A DNA stretch of 64,000 nt, taken from the NCBI GenBank assembly GCA_021775805.1, contig JAJFHD010000090.1, forward strand, positions 1-64,000, in the 5' to 3' direction. The notes under the pieces were generated by a model. The model was not told where the DNA came from. It did no database searches and was given only the letters and a program-made list of their open reading frames with translations. Of the stretch, positions 51,027 to 59,400 are shown in pieces. The translations under genes and the position numbers were made by a program. Source of the stretch: Alphaproteobacteria bacterium. Its GTDB lineage: Bacteria; Pseudomonadota; Alphaproteobacteria; Rhizobiales; JAJFHC01. How positions within the stretch are numbered: the first letter of the stretch is position 1; every line of letters begins with the position of its first letter.

Positions 51027-52169
51027 GTGCTTGATCCGATTATCGAATGGTTTGGACAGTTTGGTCAGTCGATCATGGGGCTGTTGCGAAGTCTGTGGCT
51101 TCTCGTGACGTCTCCGTTCCGAGCCGTGGTTGCTTTGTACAGGCGCTCCGGTTGGATACTGCGGGTCGTGCTCCTGGCCTTCCTGATCCCGATCGTGATC
51201 GGCTACGGCTGGTTCGCCTGGCACGCCGCCTGGATCCGGGGCTATGACATCAATTATCCAGACAAGCTCGACCTTGCCAATCCCCTCAAGGCCTCGGCTG
51301 GCGACCAGGTATCGGTTGAAGGCGGCGAGCAGTCGACCAAGACCTGCGGCCGGTCCTTCGTGGTCACGGTGGCGTCCGAATTGATCGACCTCAACGTCAA
51401 CCAGAACAAGTGGATGTCGAGCAACCCGATTTACAAGTCCGGCTTCTTCTTTCTGATGGAATGGGATCAGACCTGGTTCATGGACAACAAGGCAGCCTTC
51501 CAGCGCGGTGCCCAGCAGGCTGTGACACGTACGGCAATCGAGCTGGCCGATGCATTGGGCCGTGTGCGGGGTACCTCCCAGATCGACCCGGATCTGAAAG
51601 ACGCAAAAGGCGATCTCCAGTTCAATCAGTACACCTGGTACATTAATCCTTTCGAGGAAGACCGACCCTTTGGACCGACCACCCCGACACCATCGTATTT
51701 TCGAAGTGCGAAGTCTGCATTGGACAAATACAACGACCGTCTCGCCGACTGCAAGGCGACATTCGATGCCCGTGGTGACAACCTGCTGCAGTTTCTTGAC
51801 CGCGTGGCCAAGGACATCGGTTCGGCATCGGCTGTCATCAAGCAGCGATCCGAGGACTACAATTCCGGATGGTTCGATACCAGAGCAGACGACATTTTCT
51901 GGTACGCAAAGGGTCAACTGTACGCGTATTACGGGATCATGAAGGCCCTGCGGGTCGATTTTGCCGATGTCGTCAAGTCCCGCAAGCTCGACGACATCTG
52001 GGACCTCATGGATGAACATTTAAAGCGCGCGATCGCCCTTGATCCGTTCATCGTCTCAAACGGCCGCGAAGACGGCTGGATGATGCCGACCCATCTGACG
52101 ACGATCGGTTTCTACATCCTGCGCGCGCGCTCGAACCTGGTCGAAATAAGGTCGGTGCTGGACCGGTAG
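51027..52169 (+). CDS. DUF2333 membrane-anchored protein, fifth gene of operon
   Basis: This 380-residue protein begins with an amphipathic region and one membrane segment near residues 44-66 (ILRVVLLAFLIPIVIGYGWF). A periplasmic domain then matches DUF2333 (segments SNPIYKSGFFFLMEWDQTWF, then YAKGQLYAYYGIMKALRVDFADVV). DUF2333 has unknown function and is found in the envelope of proteobacteria. GTG 51027 has AGGAG nine bases upstream. It is the last gene of the operon and is likely its membrane-facing component, which suggests the complex acts at the cell envelope. Confidence 0.8.
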   Translation: MLDPIIEWFGQFGQSIMGLLRSLWLLVTSPFRAVVALYRRSGWILRVVLLAFLIPIVIGYGWFAWHAAWIRGYDINYPDKLDLANPLKASAGDQVSVEGGEQSTKTCGRSFVVTVASELIDLNVNQNKWMSSNPIYKSGFFFLMEWDQTWFMDNKAAFQRGAQQAVTRTAIELADALGRVRGTSQIDPDLKDAKGDLQFNQYTWYINPFEEDRPFGPTTPTPSYFRSAKSALDKYNDRLADCKATFDARGDNLLQFLDRVAKDIGSASAVIKQRSEDYNSGWFDTRADDIFWYAKGQLYAYYGIMKALRVDFADVVKSRKLDDIWDLMDEHLKRAIALDPFIVSNGREDGWMMPTHLTTIGFYILRARSNLVEIRSVLDR

Positions 52170-52471
52170 GGTCCAGTAGAATTTGAAGTGTCTTCGGATT
52201 GTGGACAGCGCAAACTATTATTGGCCAACGTGAAGAGGCACGTGAAAAATCCCTGATTGCGCGCATTGCGTTTATTGCGTTTTCGACCCGATTGCCGGGC
52301 GCCGCCGCGGCTTTCATTGCCCCCGCTACGATACTGATTTCCGCAAAAATACCGACGATTAGCCTAAACTTAACTTCGCTCTGGTAATCTCGGTTGCAGT
52401 GATATCTGTGGAAATTTTGATTTTCACAGTTTCTGGCTTGCGTTGAGTACATTGGCTGGGGGTGCAAAAAA
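52170..52471. other. gap between DUF2333 and PilZ genes
   Basis: A 302-base stretch without a convincing gene; frames here are shadows. AT-richer at its end. GGGGGTGCAAAAAA before ATG 52472 gives the PilZ gene a ribosome-binding site. No strong terminator hairpin was seen after the DUF2333 stop. Confidence 0.4.
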
Positions 52472-52768
52472 ATGAACAAATTGGTTGGACAGGTTGTTCT
52501 CGACACTGATCGCCGCGGCGAACGGCGCAGTGTGTTGGGCGAAGACGCCGTGGCTGTAGTCAAGGGTCAATCGGACGCGCTGACGTGCGTGGTCGAGGAC
52601 ATCTCGGACAGTGGCGCGCGCATTTCGATTGAGGACGAGACCCGTTTTGTCCCGTCCCGGATCAAGCTCTACATCGAAGACCGGCAAATGGTCGCCAAAT
52701 GCCAGAAGGTCTGGCGCAGCGGTGCCGAAATTGGGTTAAGGTTCACCTCGCTCGTGCATGTCGGCTGA
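52472..52768 (+). CDS. PilZ domain protein (c-di-GMP receptor)
   Basis: This 98-residue protein is a single PilZ domain. The cyclic-di-GMP-binding motifs are present: RRGERR near residues 14-19 (the RxxxR element) and DISDSGARI near residues 43-51 (the D/N-x-S-x-x-G element). Known biology: such small PilZ proteins bind c-di-GMP and alter motility, biofilm or protein export. It is the only c-di-GMP-linked gene in the window and probably an independent transcript. It converges on the yghU gene through a strong hairpin. Confidence 0.88.
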   Translation: MNKLVGQVVLDTDRRGERRSVLGEDAVAVVKGQSDALTCVVEDISDSGARISIEDETRFVPSRIKLYIEDRQMVAKCQKVWRSGAEIGLRFTSLVHVG

Positions 52769-52822
52769 GCCTGCAGGTCTACTTCCTGCAAGGATGATAT
52801 CCGGCCGAATCTGATGGACCGA

Positions 52823-52846
52823 TGGCGAATCTGTTCCGATTCGCCA
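52823..52846. terminator. shared terminator-like hairpin
   Basis: Perfect nine-base arms TGGCGAATC (52823-52831) and GATTCGCCA (52838-52846) enclose the six-base loop TGTTCC. It lies between the PilZ gene and the convergent yghU gene, so it can serve both. There is no T-run of note. Confidence 0.6.
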
Positions 52847-52854
52847 CTGCATCC

Positions 52855-53730
52855 TCAATCAGCCGCCTCGAGTTTATCCTGAGTCCGGGTTTCGAAGTCG
52901 CCGGCGTCATGGCGCTCGTGAAGCTGTTCTTCCGGCGATCCTGATGTTTTGTTGACCATGCGTCCGCGTTTGACAGCATCCCTGCCGGCGATCTCCTGCA
53001 TCCATCTGTTGACGTGGGTGTACGACGCGGCATCGAGAAACTCGGCTGCTTCGTAGACCCTGTTGTCCACGAGCGCGCCATACCACGGCCAGATGGCCAT
53101 GTCGGCAATCGTATATTCATCGCCGCACATGAACCGGTTGTCCGCCAGGCGCCGGTCGAGCACATCCAGTTGCCGCTTCACTTCCATGGCAAAACGGTCA
53201 ATCGCGTACTCGATCTTGAACGGGGCATAGCTGTAGAAATGCCCGAAGCCGCCGCCAAGATAGGGTGCACTGCCCATCTGCCAGAACAGCCACGAAAGGC
53301 ACTCGGCACGATTGGCCGGATCGCTGGGCAGGAAGGCCCCGAACTTTTCGGCGAGGTACAACAGAATTGCCCCGGATTCAAAAACCCGCGTCGGCGGTGT
53401 CGTGCTGTGATCCATCAGGGCAGGGATCTTGGAGTTCGGATTGACGCCGACAAAGCCGGAACCGAACTGGTCGCCGTCGCCGATATTGATCAGATAGGCA
53501 TCGTACTCGGCCCCCGAATGTCCCAGGGCGAGCAGTTCCTCCAGCATAACGGTGACCTTCACACCGTTTGGCGTCGCCAGGGAATAAAGCTGAAGCGGAT
53601 GCTTGCCCACAGGCAGTTCCTTGTCATGCGTCGGCCCGGCAATCGGGCGGTTGATGCTGGCAAAGGCGCCCCCGTTTTCGGTTTCCCATTTCCAGACCTT
53701 CGGCGGCTCATAGCCCGATGAATCATTCAT
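52855..53730 (-). CDS. yghU: glutathione-dependent disulfide-bond oxidoreductase YghU
   Basis: This 291-residue protein matches E. coli YghU closely as I recall it: KVWKWETENGGAFASINRP at the N-terminus, LPVGKHPLQLYSLATPNG, then QFGSGFVGVNPNSKIPAL, GGGFGHFYSYAPFKIEYAI and QLHERHDAGDFETRT. The enzyme is a glutathione transferase-like protein that binds two glutathiones and reduces disulfides. It lacks a conventional catalytic Cys/Tyr at the usual place, as expected. It is a single-gene unit convergent with the PilZ gene. The start is a clean ATG, and the length equals the family's usual 288-292 residues. Confidence 0.96.
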   Translation of the reverse strand: MNDSSGYEPPKVWKWETENGGAFASINRPIAGPTHDKELPVGKHPLQLYSLATPNGVKVTVMLEELLALGHSGAEYDAYLINIGDGDQFGSGFVGVNPNSKIPALMDHSTTPPTRVFESGAILLYLAEKFGAFLPSDPANRAECLSWLFWQMGSAPYLGGGFGHFYSYAPFKIEYAIDRFAMEVKRQLDVLDRRLADNRFMCGDEYTIADMAIWPWYGALVDNRVYEAAEFLDAASYTHVNRWMQEIAGRDAVKRGRMVNKTSGSPEEQLHERHDAGDFETRTQDKLEAAD

Positions 53731-53862
53731 GTGTTGAACTCGTGTTTGTTGAGGGTTTGTGAGGCCAACTTACGACAACATTCTGTTTCACGCACGGGTT
53801 GAATTCAGGCAAGAACAACCTAACGGCCTTTGAACACCACGAAGTGATCGATCACCGCCGCG

Positions 53863-54426
53863 TCAAGCGGCCTCCGCCATGCCGCTGATAAACTCGTCTG
53901 CCGAAACCACGGTGGCATAGGCAAAGCCGAGTGCTGACATGAAAGCCGCATGGGCGTATTTCGCAGGCACGGTCACCCCGTTGAATTCGAGATCCCGGGA
54001 CGCGCAGGCGTCGTGGATGAGGGTGCAGGCATAGCCCAGGTCGCTTGCGGCCCGGGTGGCACCGTCGATGCACATGTGGGACATTGCCCCGCATATCACC
54101 AGATTGTCGATGCCGTCGCCATCCAGGATCTCCTTGAGGTCCGTCTGGTGGAAGCTGTTGACCTTGTGTTTGAGCACCATGGCCTCACCGTCTGCCGGTG
54201 TCAGGTCGGCATGAATTTCGGCACCCTTCGTGCCCGGCGCGAAGAAGGGGGCGTCTGCGCTTGCAAATTCATGACGCACGAAGATGACGCGGTGGCCTGC
54301 GTCTCGGCAGGCATCGATCACGGAAGCCGCCTTGTCTTTAGCGGCTTCGATCCCGTCGAGGGTCCATTTTCCGCCGGGAAAATAGTCGTTCTGCAGGTCG
54401 ATAACGATGAGGGCGGTTTTGGTCAT
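53863..54426 (-). CDS. isochorismatase-like cysteine hydrolase
   Basis: This 187-residue protein is a cysteine hydrolase of the isochorismatase superfamily, which includes nicotinamidases and N-carbamoyl hydrolases. The catalytic triad is visible: D10 in VIDLQNDYF, K88 in VLKHKVNSF and C119 in GAMSHMCIDG. The cis-peptide region and C-terminal helix fit. The substrate may be nicotinamide-like or a cyclic amide, but the sequence does not decide. ATG 54426 was chosen because the family fold starts there; the frame is open to 54480. It is divergent from a GlxA-type regulator (130-base gap) and likely controlled by it. Confidence 0.9.
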   Translation of the reverse strand: MTKTALIVIDLQNDYFPGGKWTLDGIEAAKDKAASVIDACRDAGHRVIFVRHEFASADAPFFAPGTKGAEIHADLTPADGEAMVLKHKVNSFHQTDLKEILDGDGIDNLVICGAMSHMCIDGATRAASDLGYACTLIHDACASRDLEFNGVTVPAKYAHAAFMSALGFAYATVVSADEFISGMAEAA

Positions 54427-54499
54427 TGCAAGGCTCCTGAAAAGGGGGAACTCAAATTCCTGGACATTGTGGATACACAAACTAGGGCTTTCCTGTCGG

Positions 54500-54522
54500 T
54501 GTCAAAATTGGCATAATTGACA
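54500..54522. promoter_or_regulatory. candidate operator between hydrolase and GlxA-type gene
   Basis: TGTCAA (54500-54505) and TTGACA (54517-54522) form a six-base inverted repeat with 11 bases between them. It lies in the divergent promoter region, 35 bases before the GTG start of the regulator. It could bind the AraC-type regulator or be a part of a promoter. Confidence 0.35.
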
Positions 54523-54556
54523 TATTTAGAGGCAAAACTGACAGAAGAGGCACGTC

Positions 54557-55528
54557 GTGGGCTTCATCGACATTGCTGTGTTGGCATACCCCGGTGCCCA
54601 ACTGTCGGCACTTCACGGTTTGACCGACCTGTTTTTGACTGCAAACAGGCTCGCGGAACGGCGTACTCCCGGCAATCGGGATTGTTTTCGGGTCAGTCAC
54701 TGGCAGGCAAGCACACAAGACGGCCGTGTGAGATGCAGTTATTCATCGGATCCGCACAAACCTGAAAATGTGGCCTGTTTCATCGTGCCGCCAAGCCTGG
54801 GAGGGCAGGGCGCCGACGGGCCGGGCGAGGTCTATGTCGACTGGGTGAAGGCGCAACACGAAAGCGGCGCTATCGCGGGGTCGGTGTGCGTCGGGGCCTT
54901 TCTGCTCGCCCGCGCCGGGTTGCTCGATGGGCGGCCCGCTACGACGCACTGGGCGCTGAAGGATCAGTTCGCCGGCAGGTTTCCCGATGTCGTTCTGGAA
55001 ACAGAAAAGCTGGTGGTCGAGGATGGCGACATCATCACCGCCGGAGGCATCATGGCCTGGGTGGACCTGGGACTGCGGCTGGTCGACAGGTTCATGACAC
55101 CGACGGTCATGCTCGATGTGGCCCGGTATTTCCTGGTCGATCCAAGCGGCCGCGCGCAGAGTTTTTACAGCACGTTCGCGCCGAGGCTGAATCATGGCGA
55201 CGACGCCGTGCTCAAGGTGCAACGCTGGCTGCAGACTGGTTTCGGTCGAGCCGTGTCGATCGCGTCAATGTCTGAAACAGCCGGTTTGGGTGAACGCACG
55301 TTCCTGCGCCGGTTCCACAAGGCCACCGGCCATAAACCGACGCATTATGTGCAGACTCTGCGGGTGAGCAAGGCACGAGAAATGCTTGAGTTGTCCGGTA
55401 TGCCGGTCAATGCCATCGCCTGGTCGGTCGGCTACGAAGACCCTGCGGCATTCCGGAAGGTCTTCCATAAAGTGATGGGATTGACGCCCGGCGACTACCG
55501 TCGCCGATTTGCCCTGCGCGCGGCATGA
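54557..55528 (+). CDS. GlxA-type transcriptional regulator (DJ-1/PfpI + AraC)
   Basis: This 323-residue protein joins an N-terminal DJ-1/PfpI-like amidotransferase fold (residues about 1-190; segment GSVCVGAFLLARAGLLDGRP) to a C-terminal AraC/XylS DNA-binding domain (about 215-323; MSETAGLGERTFLRRFHKAT and AIAWSVGYEDPAAFRKVF). The group includes regulators of carnitine, betaine and nitrogen-compound catabolism. The start is GTG with AGAGG six bases upstream. It is divergent from the isochorismatase-like gene, which is its probable target. Ligand sensing at the DJ-1 domain is inference. Confidence 0.93.
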   Translation: MGFIDIAVLAYPGAQLSALHGLTDLFLTANRLAERRTPGNRDCFRVSHWQASTQDGRVRCSYSSDPHKPENVACFIVPPSLGGQGADGPGEVYVDWVKAQHESGAIAGSVCVGAFLLARAGLLDGRPATTHWALKDQFAGRFPDVVLETEKLVVEDGDIITAGGIMAWVDLGLRLVDRFMTPTVMLDVARYFLVDPSGRAQSFYSTFAPRLNHGDDAVLKVQRWLQTGFGRAVSIASMSETAGLGERTFLRRFHKATGHKPTHYVQTLRVSKAREMLELSGMPVNAIAWSVGYEDPAAFRKVFHKVMGLTPGDYRRRFALRAA

Positions 55529-55633
55529 CACCACGGCTGCGAGACGGCACTGGCGTGCGGCATCGCGCACGGGAAACAGATGTCGTTCCGGCGACGCTTT
55601 ACAAATCACAATCCAGACAATATGGTGCCGGCC

Positions 55634-55774
55634 ATGTCAGTACACAGGCACATATCTCGAATTACCGCCGGGCGGCTTACCGGCCCGGTCCTCGTAGAGG
55701 GCCGGGACGTGAGTTTTCGTCTTGAGACAGGTAATTTGGAGATCGAGTGCGATGAGTGCACATTACGCGGCTGA
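55634..55774 (+). CDS. possible small ORF overlapping the ACT-like gene
   Basis: A 46-residue frame from ATG 55634 ends 23 bases inside the next gene. The product contains LTGPVLVEGRDVSFRL and a Cys-x-x-x-Cys-like pair (IECDECTLRG). No family is recognised. The overlap would allow translational coupling, but there is no clear ribosome-binding site, so this is a weak call. Confidence 0.25.
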   Translation: MSVHRHISRITAGRLTGPVLVEGRDVSFRLETGNLEIECDECTLRG

Positions 55775-56072
55775 TGCCGACCCTAAAGAAAATTCAGACA
55801 AATCAGAAAGTTCGGATGTCGGCGTGTTCGCCGTCGAAGTCCGTGCCGCGCCCGCTTCGGACACGTTGCTGCGTGTCTTGAACCCGTTGCAGAAACTCGA
55901 CGTGACCCCGTTGCTGGTTCGCGCCGGCGAGGCCTTCGATGCGGTCGGCGAGGGCATGATGAAAATCGAAGTGCACTTCAGAGGCACGCCCTACCTCGCG
56001 AACCAGGTTCAGCGCAACATGGCGTCATCGATCCACGTGGAGAGCGTCAGCCTCATGCGTTGTAGCCGTTAG
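55752..56072 (+). CDS. small ACT-like domain protein
   Basis: This 106-residue protein has an acidic N-terminal tail and a beta-alpha-beta-beta-alpha-beta pattern (FAVEVRA, DTLLRVLNPLQKLDV, PLLVRAGEAF, MMKIEVHFRG, YLANQVQRNMASSI, VESVSLM) that fits an ACT fold, as in small subunits of acetolactate synthase. ACT domains bind amino acids and regulate partner enzymes. No large subunit (ilvB-like) is adjacent. GGAG lies ten bases before ATG 55752. It is the last gene before the TIR protein region. Identity as an ACT protein is inferred from pattern, not from a recognisable signature. Confidence 0.5.
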   Translation: MSAHYAADADPKENSDKSESSDVGVFAVEVRAAPASDTLLRVLNPLQKLDVTPLLVRAGEAFDAVGEGMMKIEVHFRGTPYLANQVQRNMASSIHVESVSLMRCSR

Positions 56073-56472
56073 CGGGCGAAACTGAGCTCGTTCTTTGCGT
56101 CTGCCCGTCATGCCTTGCCATGTCACCCCATTGTCACACCCATTGGAAAAGATTGATCATGTTCCTGCAGAATTTGTCTGTCGTTGCTGTCCATGTATGA
56201 GTTTTAGCAAGAAGGTGAGAACCGTCCTCCCACATCAGTTCAGGGCGGCAAACGTGTCAGGGTTGGCGTTAATGAGATTCGGCAGCTTCGAAGCCGATGT
56301 TTCTACCGATAGAGCGGTCGGCGCGAACGACAAACTCGGCGTGAGTTTGAACCACTGAAACCGGTTCGAATCCTCAGCAAACAAATCTCTTATGCACACC
56401 ATTGCTTGTTGAATTTGCCCGTTCGATTCTGAATGATGGCCTATTGCAGCGTTGGCTGTGGGGAGAGAGTTG
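56073..56472. other. 400-base AT-richer gap upstream of the TIR gene
   Basis: No convincing gene lies here; frames on both strands are short. The stretch around 56265-56300 and 56355-56440 can be read as a degenerate repeat-like sequence of the type scattered through alphaproteobacterial intergenic regions (an RFGSFEADV-type frame). GGGGAGAGAGTTG ahead of ATG 56473 is the TIR gene's ribosome-binding site. GC content drops here and stays low to about 60.4 kb. Confidence 0.4.
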
Positions 56473-59400
56473 ATGGAATTAAAATCGAAGGGTGTCAGAA
56501 AAACAAAAGTCTTCATTTCATATTCGCGTCAAGATCGACAGTTTGCAACAAAGCTCTTCGATGCGCTTGAAGCTACGGATGGGCTTGAAGTGTTCCGCGA
56601 TACTGAAGACATCCTGCCAACAGAGGAATGGCGGCATCGCCTTCAACAACTCATAGGTGAAGCTGACACGATAGTATTCGCCTTGAGTCCGGACTCCGCC
56701 TCTTCGAAGGTGTGCGCGTGGGAGATAGAACAAGCGGAAAACTTGAACAAGCGCATTGCGCCAATTGTAATCAAGGATGTGGATTCCAATCAAATTCCCC
56801 AAGGGCTGACCAAGTACAATTATATATTCTTTACGGAAAATGATGACTTTGAGAATGCGCTTTGCCATCTCATTCAAGCTCTCAACACCGATATCGACTG
56901 GATCAGGGAGCATACCCGTTTGGGAGAATTTGCAAGGAGATGGGATGCGCAACGTAAGTCGGGTGTACAGCCTCTTCGCGGCAAGGAACTGACTGAAGCC
57001 GAAGATTGGCTCGCACGGCAGCCAGACAACGCGCCATCACCAACATTGCTACATCGCGAATACATTGCATTCAGCCGAAGATCTGCCACGCAAAGGCAAC
57101 GGTTTTGGATGGGCGGAGCGTTTGCTGTAGCCGTTGTGACAACGGGTCTTGCAGGATTTGCATATTTGCAGCGGGACACAGCTATCACAGCACAATTGCA
57201 GGAAGCGAGACAACGCGAACTTGCTCAGAAGAACGAGAAACGTGCAAACATGCAGGAGCAGATCGCAAAACGCGAGCGGGACGCCGCGCTTCTCAGTCAA
57301 TCGAAATTCCTGTCTAATTTGGCGACGAATGAAACTTTGGCGGGTGATGCTGCTACGGGCCTTCTGTTGGCGTTGGAAGCTACCCCTGACTCAAAAAGCG
57401 CAGACCAAACTCAGCAGAACCGACCGTTCTGGGGCCCGTCCGAACTTGCTCTGGATAGCTCAGCACGAGCGAACAAAGAACTTTTTGTGCTGAGCGGTCA
57501 TCGCAAAGGCCTCAACAGCATTGCATTTTCACCTGATGGATCATTCGTTGTAACCGGTTCTCCTGACCACACAGCACGAATCTGGGACACGACGACAGGG
57601 CTCGAGAAATTTATACTGGCAGGCCACACAAACACGGTATCAAGCGTCGCCGTGACACCGGATAGCAGCAAAGTCGTAACTGGTTCCGACGACCATACAG
57701 CGCGAATCTGGAATGCAAAGACCGGTGCCCTGATTGCTACACTTGAGGGGCACGAGCTATGGGTCCATGACGTCGCCGTCTCACCGAACGGCCGGTTCAT
57801 TGTTACGGCATCCGAAGACGAAACTGTCAGAATTTGGGATACAATGACCGGAAAAGAACTCGCAGTTGCGCGAGGGCATCAAGGTGGCGTAACACGGGTA
57901 ATTGTGTCTTCCGACAGTTCGTTTTTTGTCACTGCGGCGGGGCATCTGACCGGACAGAGCGACACGACCGCCCGCATCTGGGATGCCAGAACCGGTGTGC
58001 AACTTGCTGTTTTAGATGGTCACAACAACGGCATCCTTAGTTTGGCACTTTCCCCTGACAACTCATTTGTTGTCACCGGTTCTGGCGATATGGAAGGTTC
58101 AACCGACAACTCTGCTCGTGTTTGGGACACGAAAACCGGCAAGTTAACTCATCTGTTGGGCGGTCATGAGTCGGCCGTTCAAACTGTGGCTGTTTCCCCA
58201 AACGGCAAATTGATTGTTACAGCGACGGGTGGACAACCGTCCGCAAGTCAGACAGTTCGTATCTGGGATGCTGAGAACGGACAACTGCGTGCCATTCTAA
58301 AAGGACATGAAAGTCCAATTCAGAGCATTGTAATTTCACCAGACAGCAAACTTCTTTTTACAGCTTCAGGAGAGAACATCGACGACGTTATAGAAGATTC
58401 AACTCTACGAACATGGGATATCGAAACGGCAACCCAGCGATCAGTGTTCAGGGGCCACAAAAGTACGATTATGAAGATGTCGCTTTCTTCGGATGGGCGA
58501 TCGATTGCCACGGCATCGTGGGATGGAACCGCTCGTATCCTGTCTACCGGATCGGGACGTGAGCATTCTGTTATCAGAGGTTACAGTTCCTCAATTAGAA
58601 ATCACGATGAGTGGGTAGGGAGTGTTGCCGTCGCACCCGACTCAAGTTTCGTCGTTACTGGTGCAGGCAACATTAATTCTGTGGATGGAACAGCCCGAAT
58701 TTGGGATGTGGCGAGGCGAACCATCCGTGCAGTTCTGGAAGGTCACTCGGGTGCAGTGGAAAGCGTTGCGGTGTCACCGGACAGTAGTTTTGTCGTGACT
58801 GCATCCCGAGACGGAACGGCCAGACTCTGGAGTTCGATTACTGGAGCGGAACGTTTTGTGTTCAATGGTCATTCGGGTGTCATAGAGGATATGGCCATTG
58901 CTCCAGATGGCACGTACGTGTTGACTGGATCGTACGACAACTCGGCGCGCATCTGGGATACCGCTTCCGGTAAGATTCGGCATGTTCTAAACGGTCACAG
59001 CGGTCATGTTACTGCTGTCGCGATTGCACCTGATTCTAGCTTTGTCGTTACCGGTTCAGGCGATAACACCGTTCGAATCTGGGATGCATTGACAGGCCGT
59101 GAACGTTCAAACATCGCTGCTCACGATAGCACGGTTATGAGTGTCGCGGTGTCGCCGGACAGCACTTTCGTTGTTACAGCAGGTTGGGATAAGAAAGTGA
59201 AGGTATGGGACGCAGAATCCGGCGCGCACCGCGTAACGCTGCTCGGACACGAGGATTCTGTTTGGAAAGCGGTGGTATCGCCGGACGGAGCCAAGATTGT
59301 TACGGTCTCAACAGACACGACCGCGCGCGTATGGGACCGGAAGTCAGGCCAGACGGAACTTATCCTTAGTGGCCATGGTCAAGGGTTGTTAAACGTTGCA

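Noticed and set aside
56350..56380. A tRNA T-arm-like string GGTTCGAATCC near 56369
   Set aside because: The flanking bases do not form the five-base T-stem and no acceptor or anticodon arm lies upstream, so it is not a tRNA or attachment site by sequence.
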